This document shows positions 11,880-22,048 of a stretch of 64,000 bases of DNA, piece by piece (the stretch's first letter is position 1; every line of letters begins with the position of its first letter). Below the pieces are notes generated by a model, which saw only the letters and a program-made list of their open reading frames with translations, made no database searches and had not been told where the DNA came from. A program made the position numbers and the translations under genes. Origin of the DNA: Forficula auricularia. Its lineage: Eukaryota > Arthropoda > Insecta > Dermaptera > Forficulidae. The DNA is taken from contig JALMQS010000909.1 of assembly GCA_024734495.1 (NCBI GenBank), forward strand, positions 1-64,000, in the 5' to 3' direction.

Positions 11880-12794
11880 CAGGGTGCTTCAAAAAAATGT
11901 ATACACACTTTGAACTTCCATAGAAAATTTATTTACCGTTCTACAAAGTTAAATTTCAGGAAAATAGAAAGCTGAAAGTCCAATGTAAATGAAACATAAA
12001 TAACAAATGTTAATACTGTTCAAATTGGTGACCTGCAGCATCAATACAATTCTGAGTACGAGTCACCACTGATTCTGTACATCGTATCAAAACGTCCAAT
12101 GAGATTTCTCTACACACTGCTTGAATCTCATTCCAAAGAATGTCTAGGTTACGTGGTTTACGTTTGTACACCTCATCTTTTAGTGTGCCCCACAAGAAGA
12201 AATCCAGTGGTGTAAGGTCTGGAGAGCGTGCTGGAGGCTCGATTGGCCCCCTGCGTCCTGTCCACTGGCCCGACAATGCTTGCTGATTCCATATATCCTG
12301 CCATTCGTGCATTATACGGTAATGATGATTTTTATTTTCAACAAGATGGTGCCCCGCCGCACTATCACAGGGACGTACGAGCTTACCTGGATCAAAATTT
12401 GTCGGGCCAGTGGATAGGACGCAGGGGGCCAATCGAGTTTCCAGCACGCTCTCCAGACCTTACACCACTGGATTTCTTCTTGTGGGGCACAGTAAAAGAT
12501 GAGGTGTACAAACGTAAACCACGTAACCTAGACATTCTTTGGAATGAGATTCAAGCAGTGAGTAGAGAAATCTCATTGGACGTTTTGATACGATGTACAG
12601 AATCAGTGGTGACTCGTACTCAGAATTGTATTGATGCTGCAGGTCACCAATTTGAACAGTATTAACATTTGTTATTTATGTTTCATTTACATTGGACTTT
12701 CAGCTTTCTATTTTCCTGAAATTTAACTTTGTAGAACGGTAAATAAATTTTCTATGGAAGTTCAAAGTGTGTATACATTTTTTGAAGCACCCTG
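11880..12794 (+). mobile_element. Snap-back DD41D mariner-like element, second family
   Basis: A 915-bp element beginning CAGGGTGCTTCAAAAAAATG and ending with the complement, flanked by TA at 11878-11879 and 12795-12796. The left arm (11880-12276) and right arm (12399-12794) are inverted copies nearly 400 bp long with only a few mismatches; the spacer is 122 bp. Each arm carries the terminal repeat plus the 3' part of the transposase gene. The transposase is a different lineage from the one at 4724-5657, yet the architecture is the same. Confidence 0.9.
12277..12665 (+). pseudogene. DD41D mariner transposase, C-terminal catalytic part
   Basis: Reads through the unique spacer and right arm. 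Motifs: YGNDDFYFQQDGAPPHYHRD (second catalytic Asp in QQD), then FPARSPDLTPLDFFLWG (third Asp in PLDFF) 41 residues later, KDEVYKRKPRN, and a tail ending HQFEQY before TAA. This is the DDE_3-type C-terminus usually found downstream of a DUF4817 helix-turn-helix domain in insects. The N-terminus and first Asp are absent. The left arm holds an antisense copy of the last ~130 codons, open as its own frame on the minus strand (12010-12275). Neither can make active enzyme. Confidence 0.85.
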
Positions 12795-12854
12795 TATATC
12801 CAAACGCCTCCCACCCGATCGCGAACCCAAACAGTCTAGTAAATCTAGGCTATT

Positions 12855-13065
12855 TGAGCAAACTCAACCAAATTTTGTATACATAAAAAGTGGGACCCCA
12901 GAAGTCTAAAAATGCAAAAACTAACCGCCCAAAATGGGGACGTGGGGGGTCAAAAAATGAAAATCTTGGCCATTTACAAAACTCAACCAAATAAATTTTG
13001 TATACATAATCAATCAGTGGGACACCAGAAGTATAAAAATGCAAAAACTAACCCCCCCCCCCTAC
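12855..13065 (+). repeat. Two units of a ~118-bp G-rich repeat
   Basis: AACTCAACCAAATTTTGTAT at about 12862 recurs at about 12982, each followed by AAAATGCAAAAACTAACC and then an oligo-G or oligo-C tract. The same unit is found at 36450-36700 (minus), 58350-58605 (plus) and in both arms of the palindrome at 63196-63764. Confidence 0.75.
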
Positions 13066-13308
13066 ATGATTATAAATAATTTTAGGGGCCAGCTTGTATG
13101 GTAAAGTTAAGTGGATGGCCACATCAGAACACGTCAGTTTATTTTAATGAAAGATATTGAAATGATGATAGAACTCGAAATACTAGATTTTTTTTTTGCT
13201 TTAGAGAACTATGCCCATACAGCCACGCAATTAATGATTCTATAATTTAAAGTGAAAAATGATGGTACAATTAAAGAAAGAAGTTAACCTATAATCGGAG
13301 TGGGTGCT

Positions 13309-13430
13309 CATACTTGAGAACGATCGCAGAATAAGTCGATCGAAACGTTGTATTAAAATTGTAATTATTTGTTTCAATAAATAATTATAAAGTAATCATG
13401 TGTGATTTAAATAAAAATTTAAACTTAAAA
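13309..13430 (+). repeat. Decayed hammerhead-like motif plus repeat arm
   Basis: At 13309-13357 the order ATAC, TTGAGAA, a CGATCG/CGATCG helix, GAAACGTT, GTAT resembles the hammerhead-like motifs elsewhere in the window, but the first core strand lacks one residue of CTGANGA. The following 13365-13425 matches one arm of the palindrome at 6094-6248. Confidence 0.4.
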
Positions 13431-13439
13431 AAAAAAAAC

Positions 13440-14230
13440 TGTTAAATATAATATTTATAACTCAATTTTGCATCTGATGAAAAAAAGGCTACAAAAATAC
13501 TAGATTTATATTAAGCTCTAACACCAGCATTTCTAGTGAGAGTGCACTAATTAATTGTGCTAGTAAATTTGTTTATCAGACCTTTCGAAAAAATTTCTAG
13601 TTAGGTCCCTGCTATTCACTGAATCGATTGGCTAAAAACTTAGCTCCTTAAAGAATATAGGACATTGCTTGTTCTGGTCAAAAATATGATGTCACGAATA
13701 AAAATATCTTCACATAATAGTATAATAAATAATTTTTAAATTTGTTCAAGGACATTCCGTAATAAAAAACGATTTCCCTATTAAATGAGTCATTAATTTT
13801 GTCGCTATTTAGGACTACGAAGTGAGTATAAACAGAATTAATCTCTTATCTATTAATGAAAGGCGGGGAGGAAAAATTGTCCATAATTATATAGGATTGA
13901 AACAGCCTAATCATCTCTTTAGAATATATTATTAGATGTTTATGTAAAAGTAAATACCGATGAGTAAAGTGTTCACGTCTGCGGCCGGGTAATGAACTCA
14001 GAACTCCAAGTCGAACCGAGTGAAGTCATTGAATGAAAACGAAAGGGGGCTAAATTTATGGTCTCAATCAGCTGATGGAGTTAACACTTGAGAATAGTCG
14101 AGGACACGAGTGAATTGAAATAGAGGGGGGGGGGGGTCAAAGGCCAACAGACAAACCAGAAAAATTAATTAACAAGTTTTTTTTTACAAGAAACCTGGAG
14201 TGTGAGTTTTTTGTAATTACCAAGCTTAGA
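13440..14230. other. No recognisable feature
   Basis: AT-rich sequence with an oligo-G run at 14124-14136. No exon, transposon end or repeat from elsewhere in the window was recognised. Confidence 0.45.
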
Positions 14231-14235
14231 CACAA

Positions 14236-14720
14236 AAATTACTTACTCTACTAAACGACGAAATATTAACATGAAATCACTTTTTGAAGTCGGTGCTAAA
14301 CAAACTATATAAGCGAGCGTACCTGCCAAACGTACTAAGTAAGATCCGTCGAGTTCGATTCATAAAATGTATATTTTTGGCACCGACTTCAAAAATGGTT
14401 TCATCTAAATATTTCGTCGTTTAGTTGTAACTAAATAAGATAATAATTATTTTATACCTTTTAGTGTATTTTATTTTATTTGTTGCATTTAATTTTTTTG
14501 AAGTCGGTTTTATTTTTTATTTTTCTCTTTTTAGTGATGTTATTAATAGTGACTTAATATAATACCTTGCATGCATCTCGTAAGAGAAAGCGTCAGGCGA
14601 ATGAATCAGAAAATGATAGTAAAATTCAATTCATAAATAGAGAAATTATCTCGAAACGTTTGTGGGGTTTAAATGAATGTTTTAAAATTTTTTTATAAAA
14701 GATTTTATTTATTATATGAT
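14236..14720. mobile_element. GTCGGT foldback family, core plus right flank (partial)
   Basis: Starts with CTACTAAACGACGAAATATT, contains the inner hairpin (TTTTTGAAGTCGGTGC and its complement around a ~90-bp loop with CGTACTAAGTAAGATCCG), then AACTAAATAAGATAATAATT and GTTGCATTTAATTTTTTTGA. The left terminal block is missing. Confidence 0.75.
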
Positions 14721-15576
14721 TAATGTAAAGATTTAAGCATCTTTTTTGAGTTTCTTTTTTTGAAAAAAAGATTGAATTTTTCAAAAATCAACCCAATTAT
14801 CAATTATATAATATTGAAAAGTGAATTTATTTTTATTAACCGACTTCAAAAAAGGAGGAGGTTCTCTATTCGACTGAATTTTTTTTTTTTTTTTTTTTTT
14901 TTTTTGTGCCTATGTTACCTCATATCTCCGCCAATTCTCAACCGATTTTGAAAAAAATTTTGCATTGGGTCCAGTCTAGCTTCCGATTGGTCCCATTTTT
15001 TTTTCGTATTTTTTTCATAGGTATTAGACCTTTTTTATTAGGTTTGTTTAGACCTAACCTCTTTGTTTATGAACCGATTTCGATGGTTCTTTTTTATCCG
15101 AAAGGGGTGTCTTAGGGATGGTGTCCTATTAATTTGGTCAAGTTCTGATGATATGATCACTATTAATAACATCACTAAAAAGAGAAAAATAAAAATAATT
15201 TTTAAGAAAAAAATAAAAACCGACTTCTGAAAATTAAATGCAACAAATAAAATACACTAAAAAGTATAAAATAATTATTATCTTATTTAGTTACAACTAA
15301 ACGACGAAATATTAACACGAAATTACTTTTTGAAGTCGGTGCCAAACATAATACCTTTTATGAATCGCACTCGACGGATCTTACTTAGTACGTTTGGAGG
15401 ATATGCTCGCTTATAGGTATAGTTTGTTTGGTACCGAATTCAAAAAGTAATTTCGTGTTAATATTTCGTCGTTTAGTTGTAACTAAATAAGATTAATTTT
15501 TTGAAGTCGGTTTTTATTTTTTCTTAAAAATTTATATTTGTTGCATTTAATTTTTGAAGTCGGTTTTTATTTTCTT

Positions 15577-16015
15577 AAAAATTATTTTTATTTAGAAACA
15601 AATCAAAGATTTTAGTAGAAATATGTTTACATTGCATATCAGAGGGTTTCATCCCTTGGGAATCGAACCCAAGCTCTAACTAAGCTTGCCGGGTTGTTAG
15701 CCAAACCCTTAAGACAAATCTCTCTCCGATATGCAACATATATAAGAAATAAAGCTACAAATTTTTCACTCCTTTTTTCAGTTTAGTCTGATTTTTTACT
15801 ATTCCATTCGAGTTGAAAGGAGTGAAAAATGTGTAGCTTTATTTCTTATATATGTTGCATATCGGAGAGAGATTTGTCTTAAGGGTTTGGCTAACAGCCC
15901 GGCAAGCTTAGTTAGCGCTTGGGTTCGATTCCCAAGGGGACGAAACCCTCTGATATGCAATGTAAACATATTTCTACTAAAATCTTTGATTTGTTTCCTA
16001 AATAAAAATAAATTC
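15577..16015. repeat. Palindrome with tRNA-like (SINE-head) arms
   Basis: Arms of about 200 bp (15577-15775 and 15816-16015) are nearly perfect inverted copies around a ~40-bp spacer. Read on the plus strand, the right arm contains GGGTTCGATTCCC, a perfect RNA polymerase III B-box-like T-arm, preceded by GGCAAGCTTAGTTAGCGC, and bracketed by AGGGTTT and AAACCCT that could pair as an acceptor stem. Spacing is wrong for a functional tRNA, so this looks like a tRNA-derived SINE head duplicated in inverted orientation. Confidence 0.7.
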
Positions 16016-16312
16016 ACTTTTCATTATTTATTATAATTTCGATTATTTGCTCATAAGAATTGAAGATTTACGTTATTTCGTCATTGATCATATCATCATA
16101 ACTTGACCAAATTATTATGGGACCATCCCTAAGGTACCCCCTTTCCAATAAAAAAAGAATCATCGAAATCGGTCTACGTGGTAAAAAGATCTCGCTGAAC
16201 ATACATAAAATAAATAAATAGGTATCTTGACCATATTGGAGCTATACTGATCCAAAAGCAGAAAGAATCATCGAAATCGGTTCATAAACAAAGAAGTTAT
16301 GCCTGAACAAAC

Positions 16313-16645
16313 ATAACGTCCGCCTCTCTGGCTGGCAACTCGGAGGTCTCGGGTTCGATTCCCGGCTATGCCCAGACATTTTTTCTGTAAGTATAGGGTC
16401 TGGTAATAAAAATTAAGTGGGAGATAAATTTAACCTAATTTATCGCGTGGAGAATTTACCCCTGCTCGAAGCCCTTAAAAAACTTAGTAAATTGGATTGT
16501 ATCTCTGAGATTTGTCTCGTGATTCCGGCTTCTTTTCTTCTACTCTGTTCCTTTCACGATGGAGGGGCCATCCCATACAGGCCTTTAGGGGATGCACCTT
16601 CTGGTTTATCTCCTTCTCACATCAATATCATTAAAAAAAAAAAGG
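16313..16645 (+). mobile_element. tRNA-derived SINE with a LINE-like 3' tail
   Basis: The head (16317-16380) has a B-box, GGGTTCGATTCCCGG, in a tRNA-like context. The body follows. The tail (about 16535-16645) reads CCTTTCACGATGGAGGGGCC, CCTTTAGGGGATGCACCTT, CTCCTTCTCACATCAATATC, ATTAAAAAAA. This matches, block for block, the 3' UTR of the jockey-like LINE on the minus strand at 29428-29530. It inserted into the foldback element between CATAAC and AAAAAAGGTCC, which are adjacent in other copies of that element. The 80-codon frame at 16417-16659 is chance. Confidence 0.8.
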
Positions 16646-16819
16646 TCCAATACCAATGAAAAAAAAACGGGACCAATCGGAAACTAGACTGAACCCAATG
16701 CAAAAAAAATCATCAAAATCGGTTGACAATTGGAAAAGAAATCAGGTAACATAGACACAAAAAACAAATTCAGTCGAATGAGAACCTCCTCCTTTTTTGA
16801 AGTCGATTAAAAATTATCA

Positions 16820-18000
16820 AATAATGCAACATTTTATTGATTTTGATTTTTTTTTTAATGCTGAAATATGAAGCTTTTACAAAATAATATTTATATTTGT
16901 AAAATTATAGGATAGAATAGAAAAAATTGCATTAAATTACTGAAAACGGAGTTTCTTTGCTCGCGAGTGTATTTTAATTATATTTAGAAGAATTTTACAT
17001 AATTCTTATTGATACATGGACATAGCCAGAATAATCCCTAAGCAAAGGGGGATATTTTGCCCGTCACCTTGACAGCATGTTTTCATGTAAGCTTAATACA
17101 CATTGTCCAGAACCAAACTCAACTTCCTATATCCCAGAGCAGAGCAGGATTTACCATACAAATCCGCCTGACAATGATTTTGATTAATTCAACCAGCTGA
17201 ACAGATTTATTTAGTCCAGGGAGTTGATATTGTCTCGACTCTGAGGATAATTCAATAAAGAACTACTTTTCCAGATGATAAATGGTCGATAGTTGAACAA
17301 CTAATCGCAGTTCAATCAGATCTATTCCAGTGAATGGAGAACAGAAAATGTTTTTTTGTAACACTGATTAAGATAAACGCATTTACTATTAAAGAATCGT
17401 TAAAAGCGGACACTTGACTATTATGGTAAATTAAAAAGAAGAGGAGAGGGCGTTAATTAATGCGAAGAATAATAACACAGCAGAGACTTAACAGAGATCT
17501 GCTAAAGAATTAATTGAATTAGTGATGGGAAATATTCAGATCAGCATTGCAGCATCTCAATCCAAGCAATTGAATTGATTAATACCAGCTGCGAAGCCCA
17601 ACTTCGGCGGGCTTCTTCCTTGGCTAGGGGGCTACGTGCCCGTAGAGGGTTTTAAATTTCCTAAAATTTTAATAGATTTTATTTGTCAAGAACTATTAGT
17701 AGGTTTTGAATTAATAATTGAAATTTTCTAATTTTGATAAATTTTATTTGTCATCAACTATTATTAGATTTTAAAATTAGGGGGTAGCTTATCCAACTTG
17801 GAAAAATAGCGCTATATATAGCCCATGGCATCTGGCCCACTACAGGTACAGGCCCACTACTGGTGCTTTTATCTTAATTGGTTTTTAAATTTTATATCCC
17901 AATATTAATTCATTACAAATATTATTATATATTAGAATTCGCCAATTTGATTAATTAGAAGTATTTTTGATTGAATATTAAATTATTAAATACATAATAA
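16820..18000. other. Mostly unique sequence without a recognised gene
   Basis: 17010-17340 is less AT-rich than its surroundings but shows no long frame. At 17590-17630 GAAGCCC...GGGCTTC forms a hairpin followed by GGCTAG, reminiscent of a Helitron 3' end, but no matching 5' end was found. Confidence 0.45.
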
Positions 18001-18006
18001 TAATAT

Positions 18007-18812
18007 CGAGGGGTGATCCGCGATTGGAAGTAGGTGTACAGCTCTTTGGAAGTATTTTGGAAGTACTTGGAAATATTTGGAAGTACTTGGAAATATTTGG
18101 AATTACTTGAGAATATTTGAAAGTACTTGGAAATATTTGGAAGTACTTGGAAATATTTGGAAGTGCTTGGAAATATTTGGAAGTACTTGGAGATATTTGG
18201 AATTACTTGAGAATATTTGAAAGTACTTGGAAATATTTGGAAGTACTTGGAAATATTTGGAAGTGCTTGGAAATATTTGGAAGTACTTGGAGATATTTGG
18301 AAGTACTTGGAGATATTTGGAAGAACTTGGAAATATTTGGAATTACTTGAGAATATTTGGAAGTACTTTGAAATATTTGGAAGTACTTGGAAATATTTGG
18401 AAGTGCTTGGAAATATTTGGAAGTACTTGGAGATATTTGGAAGAACTTGGAGATATTTGGAAGTACTTGGAGATATTTGGAAGTACTTGGAAATATTTGG
18501 AAGTACTTGGAATAATTTGGAAGTACTTGGAGATATTTGGAAGAACTTGGAGATATTTGGAAGTACTTGGAGATATTTGGAAGAACTTGGAGATATTTGG
18601 AAGTACTTGGAGATATTTGGAAGTACTTGGAAATATTTGGAAGTACTTAGAATAATTTGGAAGTACTTGGAGATATTTGGAAGAACTTGGAGATATTTGG
18701 AAGTACTTGGAGATATTTGGAAGTACTTGGAAATATTTGGAAGTACTTGGAATAATTTGGAAGTACAAGTGGAAGTAGGTGTACATCATATTAGGTCGCG
18801 GTCCACCCCTCG
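18007..18812. repeat. 20-bp minisatellite within an inverted-repeat-bounded unit
   Basis: About 36 copies of the 20-mer TTGGAAGTACTTGGAAATAT fill 18056-18769. Variants (AGATATT, AGAACTT, AATAATTT) recur in higher-order blocks of 100 bp (18121-18320) and 140 bp (18481 against 18621). The array is bounded by GGAAGTAGGTGTACA on both sides, then by CGAGGGGTGATCCGCG at 18007-18022 and its near complement CGCGGTCCACCCCTCG at 18797-18812. The unit has no stop codon in most frames on either strand, so long spurious frames (up to 228 codons) arise. Confidence 0.9.
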
Positions 18813-19069
18813 AATAATATTAATATCGTCTCCTTTGAGTGTAAATCTGCTAGCTCACAACAAAGAAATTTTACAGGGCAGAGAAAAAACAAACAAAATT
18901 TAATATTGTGGTTATGGAAAAAAACTATTTTTCACATTTTTTTTCTACAACTTACGATCGTAATTTTAAGGAGCCGTTTTACTTGGACGATGCTGGTATT
19001 AATATGTAATATATGATAAAAAATGGATTTAGCAGGTTTACACTCTAAGGCGACGATATATCACTTTGA

Positions 19070-19112
19070 ACTAAAGAAAAAATTATCGAGCAACGCTCGG
19101 TGTTCCAGGTAC
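19070..19112 (+). mobile_element. Isolated Helitron-like 3' end
   Basis: GAGCAACGCTC hairpin followed by GGTGTTCCAGGTACT, the 3' terminus shared with the Helitron-like elements at 20561-21866, 37605-38754 and 44422-45195. No 5' end was found nearby on this side. Confidence 0.5.
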
Positions 19113-19262
19113 TAAATTTATAAATTTACAGATAAATAAATTGATTTTTATAAAAATTAACAAAAAAGAACTGAAAAATCTAAAAACACATTAATATATG
19201 AAGTATATCAGTTAGGTATACAAAAACTTCACTGTAATATCTCCAACATAAACTTAAGTTTT

Positions 19263-20010
19263 TAACCGACTTCAAAAAAGGAGGAGGTTCTCTATTCGAT
19301 TGAATTTTTTTTTTTTTTTTTTTTTTTGTGCATATGTTACCTCATATCTCCGCCAATTGTCAACCGATTTTGAAAATTTTTTTTGCATTGGGTCCAGTCT
19401 AGCTTCCGATTGGTCCCATTTTTTTTCGATTTTTTTTCATAGGTATTAGACCTTTTTTATTAGGTTTGTTTAGACCTAACCTCTTTGTTTATGAACCGAT
19501 TTCGATGGTTCTTTTTTTATCCGAAAGGGGTGTCTTAGGGATGGTGTCATATTAATTTGGTCTAGTTCTGACGATATAATCACTATTAATAACATCACTA
19601 AAAGAGAAAAATAAAAATTTTTAAGAAAAAAATAAAAACCGACTTCAAAAAATTAAATGCAACAAATATAAAAATACACTAAAAGGTATAAAATAATTAT
19701 TATCTTATTTAGTTACAACTAAACGACGAAATATTAACACGAAATTACTTTTTGAAGTCGGTGCCAAACATATACCTTTTATGAATCGCACTCGACGGAT
19801 CTTACTTAGTACGTTTGGCGGGTACGCTCGCTTATAGGTATAGTTTGTTTGGCACCGACTTTAAAAAGTAATTTCGTGTTAATATTTCGTCGTTTAGTTG
19901 TAACTAAATAAGATAATAATTATTTTATACCTTTTAGTGTATTTTTATATTTGTTGCATTTAATTTTTTGAAGTCGGTTTTTATTTTTTTCTTAAAAATT
20001 TTTATATTTC
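19263..20010. mobile_element. GTCGGT foldback family, left arm plus core
   Basis: Begins TTAACCGACTTCAAAAAAGG, with the full left-arm block order, then the inner palindrome (AACCGACTTCAAAAAATTAA ... GTTGCATTTAATTTTTTGAA) around the GTCGGTGCCAAAC hairpin. It ends after the inner palindrome; the right outer arm is absent. Confidence 0.8.
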
Positions 20011-20019
20011 GGTTTTTTG

Positions 20020-20560
20020 AGATTTACTGTTTTTTTTTAGTTGTTTTCCTAATTTTCCTAGTCAGAAAGAATGATTAAAATTAGTCTAAGTGAAGTGTAA
20101 TATAGTATGTAGTAAGTGTATGTAAAAAGCATAAATCTATTAGCTATCTGTTTCTAAAATTCAAATCTGTAACAGATTATATCCGTGAGTGCAAATCTTT
20201 GTTAACGTTGAAAGAAAGTACTTTTTGTATTAGCCAGCAGTTGGTTTGATAATGAAGCGCACCAGTTTCGATTTCATGATGAATCGTCAAATACTTTCGA
20301 TATCGTTCTTGTGTGGGAGTGTGTGTGTGTGTGTGTATTGGCCTCACACCCACACATGCGCTTTTTCTTTCAGAGCGAAAATAAACATTTCGAAATAAGA
20401 AATTTAGATTTCCAAGTCCGATCCCGCCTTCCATTTAGAAAATACCATAGAGTATAGAGGATGGCCTATTTGGTTGAGAATCAGATCTCTAAATCACGCA
20501 GTACAGATCCAAATAGATTTTATATTAATCATAGTAACTTAATAATTGCCCCTATATCTA
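20020..20560. other. No recognised gene; TG microsatellite
   Basis: Includes (TG)n at 20319-20337. The 85-codon minus-strand frame at 20177-20434 has no family signature and reads through the microsatellite. Confidence 0.45.
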
Positions 20561-21866
20561 TCTACTCTTATCAAACGAGCAAAAATTGTTTGTTTGTTTA
20601 TATATTTATTTGTTTGTAACTTAGTTCTATTTTGAAAACGGCTCTACCGATTTTGATGAAACAAATTCTATTAACAAGTTTTGAGGATGAGAAAACGATC
20701 TGGCTATGTCTGGACCTCGACAAATTTAATCTTAATTGATATTTTCGTAATTAAAATAATTATTGACAGATGAAAATCTCAATAAAAAAGTTTGTTTACA
20801 TTTTTTTCAATTTTCTTTTATTTATTAATTGTTTTTTTAATTTTTAAAACCCACTAATACTTTATATGCAAATATCAATATATATATATATATATGTATA
20901 TTAAAATTAATCGAGGAGAGAGGGGAGGAAGGATACCAATCGATTTGATTGGGGAATAATGGAATTTAAATAATTATCGGAAAAGAGGTTTTTTTATCTA
21001 ATTAGATTTTTCCTCTTACTAAAAACAAGGACTAAAGATTAATAAGGACACTCGATGGTGGAGAAGCAATCTCGAAATCGAAGCTAAAATACAAGGTATA
21101 CATTAATTAATGTAAAATAATTGGTTTAATAAAATTTATAAAATAAAAAATAAATTAAAATTAATCAATTTAATTGGGGATTAGAATGATTGAACGAGAT
21201 CATCGAAAACCAATCGACTTGATTGGGGAATAATGGAATTGAAATAATTATCGGAAAAGAGGTTTTTTTATCTAATTAGATTTTTCCTCTTATTAAAAAC
21301 AAGGACTAAAGATGAATAAGGACACTCGATGGTGGAGAAGTTATCTCCGGAATCGAAGCAGAAATACAATGTATACATTAATTAATGTAAAATAATTGGT
21401 TTTATAAAATTAATAAAAAAAAATCAATTTAATTGATGAGATGGGGAGATGAGAACCAATCGACTTGATTGGGGAATAATGGAAATGAAATAATTATCGG
21501 AAAAGAGGTTTTTTTATCTAATTAGATTTTTCCTCTTATTAAAAACAAGGACTAAAGATGAATAAGGACACTCGATGGTGGAGAAGTAATCTCCGGAATC
21601 GAAGCAAAAATACAAAGTATACATTAATTAATGTAAAATAATTGGTTTAATAAAATTTATAATTTAATTGATTATAAATTCGAGTATTAAATCCCACAAA
21701 GAGTTAATAAGAAATATGATTATATATCAGAATTTGCTAAATTTAATTTATTATTATAAAACTAGATATTTTGTTTTTATCAGAATTTTAAATTAAAAAT
21801 AATATTAATATATAACTTTTAACTGAACCAAAAACTTGCCGAGCATCGCTCGGTGGCTCCAGGTAC
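20561..21866 (+). mobile_element. Helitron-like element A
   Basis: The 5' end is TCTACTCTTATCAAACGAGC followed by a GTTTGTTTG-rich stretch and the block GAAAACGGCTCTACCGATTT, TTGATGAAAC, a layout common to insect Helitron 5' ends. The base before the start is A. The 3' end has a GAGCATCGCTC hairpin, then GGTGGCTCCAGGTACTT. The interior holds three long tandem units. There is no Rep/helicase gene, so it is non-autonomous. The 3' end does not carry the usual CTRR motif, so the exact terminus is uncertain. Confidence 0.7.
20937..21680 (+). repeat. Three tandem ~245-270-bp units inside Helitron-like element A
   Basis: Units start at 20937, 21211 and 21457 with CAATCGACTTGATTGGGGAA (the first has ATTTG). 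Each holds ATCGGAAAAGAGG, TAGATTTTTCCTCTT, AAAAACAAGGACTAAAG, GACACTCGATGGTGGAGAAG and TATACATTAATTAATGTAAA. Related units occur in element C at about 37970 and 38213. Confidence 0.85.
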
Positions 21867-22048
21867 TTATTATTAAATTAAAATATAAATTTTTTATTTT
21901 TATTTTTCAAAAATAAATTAATCCTTTCTTGTCTCACAGGTATAAATTCAGAGCACCTGCATCGACTCGAGGAGGACATCCCAAAGTCTCGAAATTTATA
22001 AGTTCGGTGAGTAATTTGACAATATTTGTCCCTACTATTATAAATAAG

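Larger units (their letters stand above)
14836..16810. mobile_element. GTCGGT foldback family, full-length copy with nested insertions
   Basis: Runs from AACCGACTTCAAAAAAGGAG at 14838 to its complement ending near 16808. The outer arms contain the same ordered blocks in mirror order: ACCTCATATCTCCGCCAATT, GCATTGGGTCCAGTCTAGC, GACCTTTTTTATTAGG, AACCGATTTCGATGATTC, and AATTTGGTCAAGTTCTGATG. Inside is the central hairpin with GAAGTCGGTGCCAAA. The element holds a 440-bp tRNA-like palindrome (15577-16015) and a SINE (16313-16645). No protein is encoded; long frames across poly-T runs are chance. Confidence 0.8.

Noticed and set aside
12010..12275. Minus-strand transposase-like frame
   Set aside because: Also the inverted arm of a snap-back mariner, not a second gene.
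15816..15960. Possible tRNA gene in the palindrome
   Set aside because: T-arm and possible acceptor ends exist but spacing is wrong and the anticodon arm is missing.
16317..16380. Possible tRNA gene (B box present)
   Set aside because: No complete cloverleaf or anticodon arm; continues into a SINE body with a LINE-like tail.
18117..18903. Long open frames (77-228 codons) in several frames on both strands
   Set aside because: They are translations of a 20-bp minisatellite without stop codons; the period of 20 residues follows from three repeat units and no start or splice context supports a gene.
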